From: JBKECF01 sp047974375
GTDB taxonomy: Bacteria > Bacillota > Clostridia > Lachnospirales > CAMZNU01
Length of the DNA stretch: 64,000 nucleotides
Direction of reading: 5' to 3'
Assembly (NCBI GenBank): GCA_047974375.1
Contig: JBKECF010000010.1
Span: 62,001-126,000 of the forward strand
The translations under genes were made by a program, and so were the position numbers. Below, piece by piece: positions 27,054 to 36,255 of the stretch. The notes under the pieces were generated by a model. The model was given only the letters and a program-made list of their open reading frames with translations. It made no database searches and was not told the origin of the DNA. Numbering within the stretch: position 1 is the first letter of the stretch; every line of letters begins with the position of its first letter.

Positions 27054-27593
27054 ATGAGGTTTATTATTTTTTTTATACTAATATTTGTAAATCTAATTAT
27101 GCAAGCAACCATAGTACAAAGCATTGGCTACAACTTTATATCACCAAACACATCAATAATTATAATAATATCCTATGCCTATTTAAGGGAAGATTTAGAA
27201 AGTGGAGCTATAGGCTTTATATCTGGCCTGTTACAAGATGTTTTTTTTGGTGGAATATTAGGCTTTTATGCGTTATTAGGATTTTTTACAGGATATGTTT
27301 CTAGCAAATTCTTTAAAAGATTCTATTCAATTAATCCACTGCCAGTTTTATTTATGGTTTTTACAGGAACATTTTTTTACGAAACTATATTTTATTTTTT
27401 TCACTTTTTATTTAGAGCGAAGCTAAATTACATTTATTATTTTAACAATATAATTTTAATAGAAATGGTATACAATGTATTAATAACAATACCAATTTAT
27501 TATTTTATATATAATATTGATCGTAAGTTATTAATAAGAGAAAAACCAAAACGATATATCTTTGAATCAAGTGGAGATAATAATGAGAGATAA
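27054..27593 (+). CDS. mreD: Rod shape-determining membrane protein MreD
   Basis: A 179-residue, highly hydrophobic protein with about five membrane segments, a normal MreD size. Typical features are the early QATIVQSIGYNFISPN loop and GLLQDVFFGGILGFYALLG, the best conserved part of the family. MreD is an elongasome membrane component, and recognition here rests on topology plus position between mreC and PBP2. AGGAGG precedes the ATG. Its end overlaps the PBP2 gene by 11 bases. Confidence 0.92.
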   Translation: MRFIIFFILIFVNLIMQATIVQSIGYNFISPNTSIIIIISYAYLREDLESGAIGFISGLLQDVFFGGILGFYALLGFFTGYVSSKFFKRFYSINPLPVLFMVFTGTFFYETIFYFFHFLFRAKLNYIYYFNNIILIEMVYNVLITIPIYYFIYNIDRKLLIREKPKRYIFESSGDNNER

Positions 27594-30165
27594 AATTAGA
27601 GAATTTATAAAAAACCCGTCAAGCAGAATAATCGCGCTGTTTATAGTGATTTTGGTATTATTTTTTTGTCTAGTATTAAAATTATTCAAACTACAAATTG
27701 TAGAGGGAAGCTATTATGCTAACAATTTCAATGAAAGAACTATCAAAACTATAGAAGTTGTAGCTCCTAGAGGAAGTATTTTTGATAAAAACGGAATACC
27801 TTTAGCTACAAATGTTAGTTCTTATAGCATAAAACTTGACCCAAGTATAAATGTAGATAATATTAATTCGATTATTTTAAAAACAATAAATCTATTAGAA
27901 AGAAATAATGATGAATATATTGATAATTTTCCAATAGAAATTATTAATGGCGACATGGTTTTTACAAATAGTGATGCTCAGGAAAAACGTTGGAAAAAGG
28001 ATATGGATTTTGTTGATAAATATGGTAAAGCCTCAGATATATCAGCTAATGAAGTTTTCACAAAATTACGTGAAACCTTCGATATACCCAAAAATTTATC
28101 AAATGAAGTTGCAAGGAAGATTTTAAATATTAGAACAGAGAAATACAAACAACGATATTCTAGTTATTTACCCATAACCATAGCCTACAATGTAAGTCAG
28201 GAATCGGTAATAGAAATAGAAGAAAATGATGATGTGTATACTAGTATGTACGTTGAAAAGGCAATGGAAAGGGTTTATCCATACGGTAAGTATATTTCAC
28301 ATTTAATAGGATATGTAGGAAATATCACAAAAAAAGAATTAGATAAATTTGAAGAAAACGGTATTGATAATTATGGGCAAAATGATATTGTCGGCAAAAC
28401 TAAGTTAGAAAAATCATTGGAAAGTTACTTAAGAGGTGAACCTGGTAAAAAAAGTATTGAAGTAACTTATACAGGAAAAAGACAAGATGTCTTGGAAATT
28501 GAGCCACCAAAATCAGCCAATTCTGCATTTCTAACAATTGATATTAATTTACAAAAAGAAATATATGACCTTGTAGAAAAAAGATTAACAGATATTATTA
28601 TTGGGAAATTATCAACTAATAAATCCACAGAAGCGATAACAACTAAAAGAGCATTAAAATCTCTTGTTAATGCAAATAATTTACCAATTAAAAACCTTTA
28701 TGAACAACCAGAAGGAACAGTTTCTTTTTCAGTAAAACAAAGAATACTGGAGATAGATGAAAATGCAAATGTGGATAATTATGAAAATAAAAGACACACA
28801 CAATCTATCCTAGTTGATTTAATAGAAAATGATAATGTTTCTACCAGTGAAATCATGTTGATGTTAATAGAAAACAATATAATAAGTGGAACAGATGAAA
28901 ATATTAGAAACCTAAAATTAGGCAGAAATGTGCGTTCGATGCTTATAAAAAAGCTTGAGTCAAATGAAATCACCCCAGAAATGCTCATGATAGATCCCTA
29001 TAGCGCATCAATTGTTGTAGCAGATGTTAATACTGGAGACGTACTTGCAGCAGTTAGTTACCCTTCCTATGATAATAACCAATTAGTAAATAATATTAAT
29101 AATGAATATTATAGCAAGATTTTAGTAGACCCAAGCCAGCCAATGATGAACCGTACATTTAGTGATGCTAAAGCTCCTGGTTCTACTCTTAAAATGTTAA
29201 CAGCAATTGCTGGGTTGGAAGAGAATGTAATAAGCCCTACAACAACTGTTTATGATGGAACCGTTTTTGAAAAAGCTGGAGTGCCCTATGCAAAGTGCTG
29301 GTCATTATCTAACTCTCATGGAAGAGTTGATGCTTCAGGTGCATTGGAAGTATCATGTAACTATTTTTTTTATGATCTATCTTACACCCTAGGAAATGCA
29401 AGCGACGGTTCTACATATGATGGAATTGCAAAACTAAATAAATATATGGAAGATTTTGGCCTAAACGCAAGGACAGGTGTGGAAATAGGCGAACATGCAG
29501 ATGTTTATCCTTCTGAGCAAAAAATTATTTCTTCTCCGGAATATAAGGAATTTAATGTAAAATTATGGTATGATGAACCCAGCAGTTCACAACTAAAATG
29601 GTATGATGGTGATACTATACGTACAGCTATTGGACAATCTGAAAATTATTATACTGCAGCTAGTATGGCAAAATATACCGTAGCTTTAGCAAACAGGGGT
29701 ACAAGGTATCAATTTCATTTAGTAAATGAAATAAAAGACTCATACGGGAACATTGTAGACAGTGTTGAACCTGTTATTGAAAAGCAATTAGAATATAGTA
29801 CGACTACATGGGATGAAGTATATAGCGGTATGTATAAGGTAACTCATGGGAATAGAGGAACAGCCAGAAGCGTATATTCTAACTATCCTATTGTTGTTGC
29901 TGGCAAAACTGGTACTGTTCAGGGTAGCTCTACAAGAAAAAATCATTCTACATTTACATCATTCGCACCAATGGACAAACCAGAAATAGCAGTTTATACT
30001 ATTTTTCCAAACGGAGATACTAGTGTTTACGCCTCCGCTGCATCAAAAACTACAAAAGATGTATATGATATATATTTTGACTTGAATCAAGAGGACAATA
30101 TGGAGTATACTAACGATGATGGACTGAATGAATTGGAAGACTTAAAAAGTCATTTAACAAAATAA
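27583..30165 (+). CDS. mrdA: Penicillin-binding protein 2, elongation-specific transpeptidase
   Basis: About 860 residues from ATG 27583, chosen for GTGGAG upstream; an in-frame TTG at 27562 is poorer. One membrane helix (about 20-38), a PBP dimerisation domain (RGSIFDKNGIPLATN, ERVYPYGKYISHLIGYVG) and a transpeptidase domain with SxxK in KAPGSTLKM, SCNYFF, and KTGT in VAGKTGTVQG. An insert of roughly 130 residues lies between FLTIDINLQKEIY and MLMIDPYSASIVV, as in other clostridial PBP2 proteins. It cross-links peptidoglycan with RodA, whose gene follows the min genes. Confidence 0.92.
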   Translation: MRDKIREFIKNPSSRIIALFIVILVLFFCLVLKLFKLQIVEGSYYANNFNERTIKTIEVVAPRGSIFDKNGIPLATNVSSYSIKLDPSINVDNINSIILKTINLLERNNDEYIDNFPIEIINGDMVFTNSDAQEKRWKKDMDFVDKYGKASDISANEVFTKLRETFDIPKNLSNEVARKILNIRTEKYKQRYSSYLPITIAYNVSQESVIEIEENDDVYTSMYVEKAMERVYPYGKYISHLIGYVGNITKKELDKFEENGIDNYGQNDIVGKTKLEKSLESYLRGEPGKKSIEVTYTGKRQDVLEIEPPKSANSAFLTIDINLQKEIYDLVEKRLTDIIIGKLSTNKSTEAITTKRALKSLVNANNLPIKNLYEQPEGTVSFSVKQRILEIDENANVDNYENKRHTQSILVDLIENDNVSTSEIMLMLIENNIISGTDENIRNLKLGRNVRSMLIKKLESNEITPEMLMIDPYSASIVVADVNTGDVLAAVSYPSYDNNQLVNNINNEYYSKILVDPSQPMMNRTFSDAKAPGSTLKMLTAIAGLEENVISPTTTVYDGTVFEKAGVPYAKCWSLSNSHGRVDASGALEVSCNYFFYDLSYTLGNASDGSTYDGIAKLNKYMEDFGLNARTGVEIGEHADVYPSEQKIISSPEYKEFNVKLWYDEPSSSQLKWYDGDTIRTAIGQSENYYTAASMAKYTVALANRGTRYQFHLVNEIKDSYGNIVDSVEPVIEKQLEYSTTTWDEVYSGMYKVTHGNRGTARSVYSNYPIVVAGKTGTVQGSSTRKNHSTFTSFAPMDKPEIAVYTIFPNGDTSVYASAASKTTKDVYDIYFDLNQEDNMEYTNDDGLNELEDLKSHLTK

Positions 30166-30261
30166 GTCTTATAATTAGACTTAGAATATCAATAGTATGG
30201 ATTATTTGCCTAACGCCATTTAATGGTGCATGGTTCATAAAATATTAAGTTAGGAGTTAAT

Positions 30262-30996
30262 ATGGAAAGAATAACCTTTAAGGGACAAAAAAATGGTATA
30301 ACTATTGTATTTGATCCTATTTCTAGTTTTGATGACCTAAAAATTGACTTTAAAGAAAAATTAAATGAAGTTAAGGATTTTTTTGGACATGAAAAAACCC
30401 CTTTGGTATTTAAAGGTAGAGAATTCAGCAATAAAGAATTTGATGAATTAATAGAAATATTAAGAAAAAATTCTGATATTGATGCTACATTTATTAGTAG
30501 TGATTTATATATTAGTAAATATAGTGTTAGCCCATCAAATAATAACGAAATTAATAATTCTGCAAAAAAAGTTAGCGGTGGCATATTTAAAAATTTAAAG
30601 CCAAATAAAACAGAAGAGGTAATTGAAGATGAAGTAGCCGCCCCTATTGTAACTAAAAGGCTTGATAAACAAGCGGAAGTCTCAGAGGTTTATATACACA
30701 AAGGCAACATGAGGTCAGGTAAATCTATTAAATTTAGAGGTAATGTTATTGTGTATGGTGATATGAATCCTGGTTCTGAAATAATTGCGGAGGGAAATAT
30801 TATTGTGTTAGGCAATGCCAAAGGATTTTTATATGCTGGTTGTAACGGAGATATTGCATCTACTATTTATGCTTTGTCTTTAGAACCAACTCAAATTAGG
30901 ATTGCTGAACATATAACCTACATAGCGAAAGAACAGCTAAAACAAAAAAAAGCCACATACGCTTATGTAGAAGACGAAAAAATATATATTAAATAG
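30262..30996 (+). CDS. minC: Septum site-determining protein MinC
   Basis: A 244-residue MinC. The N-terminal domain (about 1-105) blocks FtsZ assembly, a variable linker covers about 105-135, and the C-terminal beta-helix (about 140-235) shows the repeating G-x-N/D-V-x-V-x-G-D pattern: RSGKSIKFRGNVIVYGDMNP, AEGNIIVLGNAKG, GCNGDIASTIYALSL. It recruits to MinD at the membrane to keep Z rings off the poles. It starts the minCDE trio, with TTAGGAG upstream of the ATG, and follows PBP2 after a 96-base gap. Confidence 0.92.
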   Translation: MERITFKGQKNGITIVFDPISSFDDLKIDFKEKLNEVKDFFGHEKTPLVFKGREFSNKEFDELIEILRKNSDIDATFISSDLYISKYSVSPSNNNEINNSAKKVSGGIFKNLKPNKTEEVIEDEVAAPIVTKRLDKQAEVSEVYIHKGNMRSGKSIKFRGNVIVYGDMNPGSEIIAEGNIIVLGNAKGFLYAGCNGDIASTIYALSLEPTQIRIAEHITYIAKEQLKQKKATYAYVEDEKIYIK

Positions 30997-31007
30997 GAGT
31001 GAATGAA

Positions 31008-31799
31008 ATGGGCGAAGTAATTGTTATAACATCTGGTAAAGGTGGGGTTGGTAAAACAACAACGTCCGCTAATCTTGGCAGTGGTCTTGCAAATTTAGGT
31101 AATAAAGTTGTAATGATTGACGCTGACATTGGATTAAGAAATCTAGATGTAGTTTTAGGACTAGAAAATAGGATAGTTTACGATTTAGTCGATGTTGTAG
31201 AAGGAAACTGTAAACTTAAACAAGCGTTAATAAGGGATAAACGAAATAGCAATTTATGCCTAATTCCGGCAGCACAAACAAAGGATAAGGATGCTTTATC
31301 ACCAGAGCAAATGATAAATTTATGCGAGGAATTAAAAAAGGAATTTGACTACATTTTAATAGACTGTCCTGCGGGTATCGAGCAAGGTTTTAAAAACGCT
31401 ATAGCAGGTGCAGATAAGGCAATTGTCGTTACCACTCCAGAAGTATCTGCTGTAAGGGATGCTGATAGAATAATAGGGTTATTGGAGGCAAATAGCTTAA
31501 ACAACCCTAAACTTATTTTAAATCGCGTACGTATTGATATGGTACGAGATGGAAATATGATGAGCATTGAAGATGTTAGCGATATTCTTTCTATCGATAT
31601 CCTAGGTGTAGTTCCTGATGATGAAAGCATAGTAATCTCTACAAATAAAGGAGAGCCGTCTGTCTACGATGAACGTTCACGTGCAGGTCAAGCGTATAGA
31701 AACATTTCGAAAAGAATAATAGGAGAAACTGTTGATTTCCTTAATTTAGATGAGGGTAATGGTTTTTTAGAGAAAATTAAACGTATATTTAAAAATTAG
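31008..31799 (+). CDS. minD: Septum site-determining ATPase MinD
   Basis: About 263 residues from ATG 31008, preceded by GGAG; the start MGEVIVITSGKGGVGKTT is canonical. The deviant Walker A is GKGGVGKTT, switch regions MIDADIGLRNLDVVLGLENR and ILIDCPAGIEQGF are intact, and the C-terminal amphipathic membrane-targeting helix is FLEKIKRIFKN. MinD cycles on and off the membrane with ATP, recruiting MinC and being released by MinE. Twelve bases separate it from minE. Confidence 0.96.
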   Translation: MGEVIVITSGKGGVGKTTTSANLGSGLANLGNKVVMIDADIGLRNLDVVLGLENRIVYDLVDVVEGNCKLKQALIRDKRNSNLCLIPAAQTKDKDALSPEQMINLCEELKKEFDYILIDCPAGIEQGFKNAIAGADKAIVVTTPEVSAVRDADRIIGLLEANSLNNPKLILNRVRIDMVRDGNMMSIEDVSDILSIDILGVVPDDESIVISTNKGEPSVYDERSRAGQAYRNISKRIIGETVDFLNLDEGNGFLEKIKRIFKN

Positions 31800-31811
31800 G
31801 AGTGAATAGTT

Positions 31812-32099
31812 TTGGATTTTTTAAACTTTTTGGGTTTTGGTAAAAAAGCAAGTTCTAAAGACGTTGCTGTCGATAGACTAAAATTAGTACTTGTTCACGA
31901 TAGAGCAAACTGCTCTACAAAAGTATTGGAGATGCTAAAAGAGGATATATTTAAAGTTATATCTAACTATATGGAGATTGATGAAGAAGAATTAGATATT
32001 AAAATTACTACAGATGAATTTGGAGATAAAGATTTGCCTGTTCTTTATGCAAATATTCCTATAAAAAATATGCGTCAAAATATTGATAAGGACCAGTAG
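31812..32099 (+). CDS. minE: Cell division topological specificity factor MinE
   Basis: A 95-residue MinE starting at TTG 31812 with GGAGTG upstream; no ATG is available near the conserved N-terminus. The membrane-binding amphipathic start is DFLNFLGFGKKAS, then the MinD-binding strand/helix DRLKLVLVHDRANCS and the dimerisation domain ending LPVLYANIPIKNMR. Presence of MinE means the Min system probably oscillates, unlike Bacillus MinCDJ/DivIVA systems. The rodA ATG follows the stop at once. Confidence 0.93.
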   Translation: MDFLNFLGFGKKASSKDVAVDRLKLVLVHDRANCSTKVLEMLKEDIFKVISNYMEIDEEELDIKITTDEFGDKDLPVLYANIPIKNMRQNIDKDQ

Positions 32100-33218
32100 A
32101 TGAAAACGTATTATAAGGATATAAAATCATTTGATTTTATATTATTATCACTTGTAATAATCATTAGCATAGTTGGAATAGTTGTAATAGGTAGCGCAAC
32201 ACGTATAAATGTTTATGGAATTACTGAAGCCTTTATTGATCAAATAATTTTCTTTATTAGTGGTTTAGTTATATTAGCAGTTTCAGCTTTCATTGATATT
32301 AGATTTATCAATAAGTTTTATATAGTCATTTATATGATTAATATTTCTTTATTAATAGCTGTTTTACTAATGGATTCTACAACAAGAGAAGTACAAAGAT
32401 GGATAAAAATTGGACCAGCTACCTTACAACCATCAGAGTTTTGTAAGTTATTTATGATCTTATTTCTTTCTAAGTTTATAGCAAATAGGCATGATAATAT
32501 TAATAAAATTAAGAATATTTTTTTCGTACTTTCCTTAATAGGTTTTCCGGTATTTTTAATTTTTTTACAGCCGGCATTATCAGCAAGTATGGTTGTTTTA
32601 GTTTTATCATGTGTGGTTCTGTATGTAGGCGGTTTAAGCCATAAGATTGTTTTGCCGGCAGTAATTATTGGCGGAGGGTTAATAGCTTTTATTTTAATTG
32701 ATGCTCATTTGGAAAATCCTATTTTAATTGATGAAATTTTAAAGGGCTATCAAATTAAAAGGATAACCGGAGAATCAGATTCACAAACGATTTTTTCTAT
32801 AGAAGCTATCGCATCCGGTCAGTTAAGTGGCAAAGGACTTTTTAATGGTAATGTAAATCAACTAAATTATTTAGTTGAGTCTCATAATGATTTTATTTTT
32901 TCAGTTTTATCAGAAGAATTTGGATTCATAGGATCCGTTGGTGTTCTAATAGTTATGTTATTAATTATATTTAGAATACTTTTAATAGGATTTAGATCAA
33001 TATCTATTCAAGGTGCATTAATCTGTGCAGGTGTTGCAGCAATAATTGGGTTTCAAACCATTTTCAACGTTGGTGTCGGTACGGGTTTATTACCAAATAC
33101 AGGAGTAACATTTCCATTTTTAAGTGCTGGGGGAAGCTCAATGTGGATATGTATGAGTAGTATTGGTTTTGTTTTAAATGTAAGTATGTGTAGGGTTAAG
33201 TCGATTTTTGAGGAGTGA
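32100..33218 (+). CDS. rodA: Peptidoglycan glycosyltransferase RodA (SEDS family)
   Basis: A 372-residue SEDS polytopic membrane protein with about ten hydrophobic segments. Family motifs are RWIKIGPATLQPSEFCKLF, the catalytic region QPALSASMVVLV (Asp-containing motif in most homologues reads Q-P-D-L-G-T; here QPALSAS), VESHNDFIFSVLSEEFGFIG and LPNTGVTFPFLSAGGSSM. It polymerises lipid II with PBP2, which is encoded four genes upstream. It could be named RodA, FtsW or SpoVE on sequence; the mre/mrdA context favours RodA. The DLG-to-ALS change in the QPDLGT motif deserves note. Confidence 0.88.
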   Translation: MKTYYKDIKSFDFILLSLVIIISIVGIVVIGSATRINVYGITEAFIDQIIFFISGLVILAVSAFIDIRFINKFYIVIYMINISLLIAVLLMDSTTREVQRWIKIGPATLQPSEFCKLFMILFLSKFIANRHDNINKIKNIFFVLSLIGFPVFLIFLQPALSASMVVLVLSCVVLYVGGLSHKIVLPAVIIGGGLIAFILIDAHLENPILIDEILKGYQIKRITGESDSQTIFSIEAIASGQLSGKGLFNGNVNQLNYLVESHNDFIFSVLSEEFGFIGSVGVLIVMLLIIFRILLIGFRSISIQGALICAGVAAIIGFQTIFNVGVGTGLLPNTGVTFPFLSAGGSSMWICMSSIGFVLNVSMCRVKSIFEE

Positions 33219-33222
33219 TTAT

Positions 33223-33618
33223 TTGAATATAGCATTTATAGCACATGACAATAAAAAGAAATTAATGGAAAATTTATGTGTTGCTTACAGACATATTTTA
33301 AGCAAACATACTTTGTATGCAACGGGTACAACAGGACGTTTAATTGAAGAAGCTTCAAATCTAAGCGTAAATAAATATTTAGCCGGTCATCTTGGAGGTG
33401 AGCAACAGCTAGCTTCCCAAATATCTTATAATGATATTGACCTAGTTATATTCCTTAGAGATCCTGTAAGTCAAAAGCAATATGAACCAGATAGCAATGG
33501 TGTTTTTGTATTATGTGATATACATAATATACCTTTAGCTAGTAATTTAGCTACAGCTGAGGCTTTATTGCTTGCTCTAGATCGTGGAGACTTGGATTGG
33601 AGAAATATAATAAAATGA
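33223..33618 (+). CDS. mgsA: Methylglyoxal synthase family protein with substituted catalytic residues
   Basis: About 131 residues from TTG 33223, with GAGGAG 8 bases upstream. It has the methylglyoxal synthase fold signatures: IAHDNKK (His8, Asp9), ATGTTGRLIEEA phosphate loop, and NIPLASNLATAEALL near the end. The catalytic aspartate in GGDQQ is Glu60 (GGEQQ) and the histidine of the PHxPD motif is Tyr87 (QYEPD), while Asp90 is kept. Active enzyme turns dihydroxyacetone phosphate into methylglyoxal; activity here is doubtful. It follows rodA closely, an arrangement I recall from Clostridia, and overlaps the next gene by four bases. Confidence 0.8.
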   Translation: MNIAFIAHDNKKKLMENLCVAYRHILSKHTLYATGTTGRLIEEASNLSVNKYLAGHLGGEQQLASQISYNDIDLVIFLRDPVSQKQYEPDSNGVFVLCDIHNIPLASNLATAEALLLALDRGDLDWRNIIK

Positions 33619-33881
33619 TTTATTTATTGTTTTATACTATTATAAATATTTTTACTTTTATAATTATTTTAGTTGATAAAGTAAAAGCCAAAAAAGATTT
33701 ATGGCGTATACCAGAAAAAACAATTTTCTTTTTAAATTATTTAGGCGGATGTTTTGGAGCTATTTTGGGTATGCATATTTTTAGACATAAAACGAATAAG
33801 TGGTACTTTTATGTAAATTTTTATTTAGCTGCCATTATCCATGGTAGTTTAATAGCAGTATTAATATCAAAATATTTTTAA
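33615..33881 (+). CDS. DUF1294 small membrane protein
   Basis: About 88 residues from ATG 33615, which overlaps the mgsA stop in an ATGA arrangement; GGAGAAA lies in the end of mgsA. Two to three hydrophobic segments surround a DKVKAKKDLWRIPEKTIF loop and GGCFGAILGMHIFRHKTNKW, both characteristic of DUF1294 proteins. The family has no known function. Stop-start overlap suggests translation coupled to mgsA. Confidence 0.85.
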   Translation: MIYLLFYTIINIFTFIIILVDKVKAKKDLWRIPEKTIFFLNYLGGCFGAILGMHIFRHKTNKWYFYVNFYLAAIIHGSLIAVLISKYF

Positions 33882-33894
33882 AGTATAATAAAAT

Positions 33895-33980
33895 GTTGTC
33901 GGGCTAAAAAATAAGTATAGTAATTATGCGTTGTAGGTTTCTATATTTTTATTTTTTAGTGTACCGGCAACTATTTTTTT
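33895..33980 (+). terminator. Long imperfect inverted repeat acting as terminator
   Basis: GTTGTCGG (33895-33902) pairs with CCGGCAAC (33964-33971) with one G-U, and CTAAAAAATAA (33904-33914) pairs perfectly with TTATTTTTTAG (33949-33959); TATAG/CTATA extends it. Seven T residues follow at 33974-33980. It ends the mreB-DUF1294 block. The stem is unusually long and A/T rich for a terminator and could be derived from a small mobile repeat. Confidence 0.6.
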
Positions 33981-34035
33981 ATAAAATCTAATTAATATTT
34001 AGATATCATGAAAATAAATTTTTTTAGGAGTTAAT

Positions 34036-35727
34036 ATGAAAAAAACAAGATTATTTAGGCGTTTTAAAATTTTACTTATATTTATTTTACTATTATTCAC
34101 TTTATTGATACTTGTAAAATCAATTCTACCGTCATGGAAACACATATCAATTAATGATGCCTATGGCGTGAATAGAAACGAAATAACTTTTTTAATTGAT
34201 GGTAATTATGTATTCAATTATAGCTACCCCAAATTAATAAACGGAGATTTATATGTTCCCTTTGACTTTGTCAAAGCTTATGTAGATGAATACATTTTTT
34301 GGGAACCAAGCGAAAATAAAATAACCATAACAACCCTTAGTGACGTAATGCGGTTTAACGCCGACAAAACTACAGCTTTTTTTAATGGCGAAGAAGTAGA
34401 AATATCTACACCTATTAAATTAATAGAGGCTAAACCGTACATTCCCGTTACATTATTGGAAAATCTTTATGATTTTAATTACAACTTAACATCTGAGAAT
34501 ATATTTGTATATGATACTGGTTTAGTCGAACGAAGTGAGTATAAAATACTAAAAAAAACAAAAATACGATTAGAAGCAAATATAAAAAGTGATATTGTTT
34601 ATGAATTGCCTAAAGGTGAGAATTTTGTTTATGTTTATGAAAAAGTTGAAGATTTTTATAAAATTAGAAGTGAAACAGGTATCATTGGTTATATAAAGCA
34701 GCAAAAAATGGAGGAGATAAATTACATTCCACCTAAAGAGGATAGTGTTACTATTGAAACTTCTTCAAAAATTTCTTTAGCTTGGGACCAGATTTATAAT
34801 TTTGATGCGAATTTTAACGAAAATAAACGTAATGTTGTTAAAGGTTTAAATGTACTATCTCCTACTTGGTTTACTTTTGATGAAAGCTCAGATGGTTCTT
34901 TAATTTCTGTAGGTGACACAAACTATGTGGATTGGGCACATAGTAATGGCTATAAAGTTTGGGCGATGATTATGGAAAATGAAAGTAAAGATAGAACAAA
35001 TAAAGTTTTAAGTCTTTCAGAAAACAGAGATAGGTTAATCAGAGAAATTCTAGCCTATATAAAGCTCTATAACCTAGACGGTATAAATATTGACTTTGAA
35101 AAAGTGTCAAGCGAAGACGGTCATTTGTTTACGCAATTTTTAAGAGAATTATATCCCTATGTCAGGAATGAGGGTAAAATTTTATCAGTTGATTTAGCGG
35201 TGCCCCGTCCGTGGACAAGTCAATACGACCAAAGCGATATCTCAAAAACAGTTGATTATATTTGTTTAATGGCATATGATGAACATACTTCTGTTTCTGA
35301 AGTTAGTGGGCCTGTTGCATCTATAGGCTTTGTAGAAGAAGCTATAAAGGATACATTAGAGAATGTACCAAAGGAAAAATTATTAATGGGAATTCCTTTT
35401 TACGTAAGAGTTTGGAGGGAGGAAATTATTGATGGCAAGTATACTAAATCTATAAAGGGTAATATGTATATGGATACAGCAAAGGAATTTTTTCTAGAAA
35501 ATAACGGAATATTTGTTTGGGATGATGTGTCCGGCTATAGCTATGGTGAGTTTACAACTGAAGAAGAAGGTAATACAGTTACATACAAAGCATGGCTTGA
35601 AAATGAAGCGTCAGTTGAAAGAAAAATGGAGCTGTACAAAAAGTATGATTTAGCTGGTGTGGCAAGCTGGTCTAGAGGTATGGAAACTGATAAAGTATGG
35701 GATGTAATTGATAATTATTTGGAGTAA
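34036..35727 (+). CDS. Membrane-anchored GH18 family glycoside hydrolase with SH3 and stalk-like N-terminal domain
   Basis: A 563-residue protein with an N-terminal membrane anchor (about 10-32). Next comes a copper-amine-oxidase-like repeat region (FDFVKAYVDEYIFWEPSENK, about 70-165) and a bacterial SH3 domain (about 175-230, ending ETGIIGYIKQQKM). A GH18 catalytic TIM barrel occupies about 250-560. The catalytic signature is LDGINIDFE, with the final Glu as acid/base, and MAYDEH is present. Related YaaH/YdhD-type proteins act on peptidoglycan or spore cortex. The target here is probably cell wall, but chitin-type substrates are not excluded. Confidence 0.85.
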   Translation: MKKTRLFRRFKILLIFILLLFTLLILVKSILPSWKHISINDAYGVNRNEITFLIDGNYVFNYSYPKLINGDLYVPFDFVKAYVDEYIFWEPSENKITITTLSDVMRFNADKTTAFFNGEEVEISTPIKLIEAKPYIPVTLLENLYDFNYNLTSENIFVYDTGLVERSEYKILKKTKIRLEANIKSDIVYELPKGENFVYVYEKVEDFYKIRSETGIIGYIKQQKMEEINYIPPKEDSVTIETSSKISLAWDQIYNFDANFNENKRNVVKGLNVLSPTWFTFDESSDGSLISVGDTNYVDWAHSNGYKVWAMIMENESKDRTNKVLSLSENRDRLIREILAYIKLYNLDGINIDFEKVSSEDGHLFTQFLRELYPYVRNEGKILSVDLAVPRPWTSQYDQSDISKTVDYICLMAYDEHTSVSEVSGPVASIGFVEEAIKDTLENVPKEKLLMGIPFYVRVWREEIIDGKYTKSIKGNMYMDTAKEFFLENNGIFVWDDVSGYSYGEFTTEEEGNTVTYKAWLENEASVERKMELYKKYDLAGVASWSRGMETDKVWDVIDNYLE

Positions 35728-35729
35728 AA

Positions 35730-36227
35730 ATGTATAAAATTAAAAAAGAAGTTAACAGAGACAGTAATTATAAGTATTTACTTTATGCTGCACAAGATTT
35801 AATAGAAACTGAAGAAGATTTCATAGCTATTTTATCAAATTTATCTGCATTTATTAATGAATATGTAGATGATATTAATTGGGTAGGTTTTTACCTACTT
35901 AAAAACAATGAATTAATTTTGGGACCATTTCAGGGAAGCCCTGCTTGTATCCATATACAACTCGGTAAAGGTGTTTGCGGTACTGCGGCAGCAAGTAAAA
36001 AAACTATACTTGTAGCAAATGTAGACGAATTTACTGGTCATATAGCTTGCGATAGTAGATCTAAATCGGAATTGGTTGTTCCTATTTTTAAAAACAACGA
36101 AATATACGGGGTATTAGATATAGATAGCCCTACACTAAATAGATTCAGTAAAGTTGAGCAAATACTATTTGAAAAAATAATATCTGTTTTTGAAAATAAG
36201 TTAACGTGGTTTACGAAAATCCTTTAA
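35730..36227 (+). CDS. msrC: Free methionine-(R)-sulfoxide reductase (GAF domain)
   Basis: A 165-residue GAF-domain protein of the fRMsr family, which reduces free Met-R-sulfoxide. NWVGFYLL, the LGPFQGSPACIHIQLGKGVCG stretch (broken here as separate parts) and FTGHIACDSRSKSELVVPI give the family pattern. The three redox cysteines, in PACIH, KGVCGT and HIACD, are all present. The gene begins 2 bases after the GH18 gene stop, so it is probably co-transcribed with it. Cytoplasmic, no signal peptide. Confidence 0.9.
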   Translation: MYKIKKEVNRDSNYKYLLYAAQDLIETEEDFIAILSNLSAFINEYVDDINWVGFYLLKNNELILGPFQGSPACIHIQLGKGVCGTAAASKKTILVANVDEFTGHIACDSRSKSELVVPIFKNNEIYGVLDIDSPTLNRFSKVEQILFEKIISVFENKLTWFTKIL

Positions 36228-36255
36228 ATAAAAATGTCTTTATAATAATAATTGA

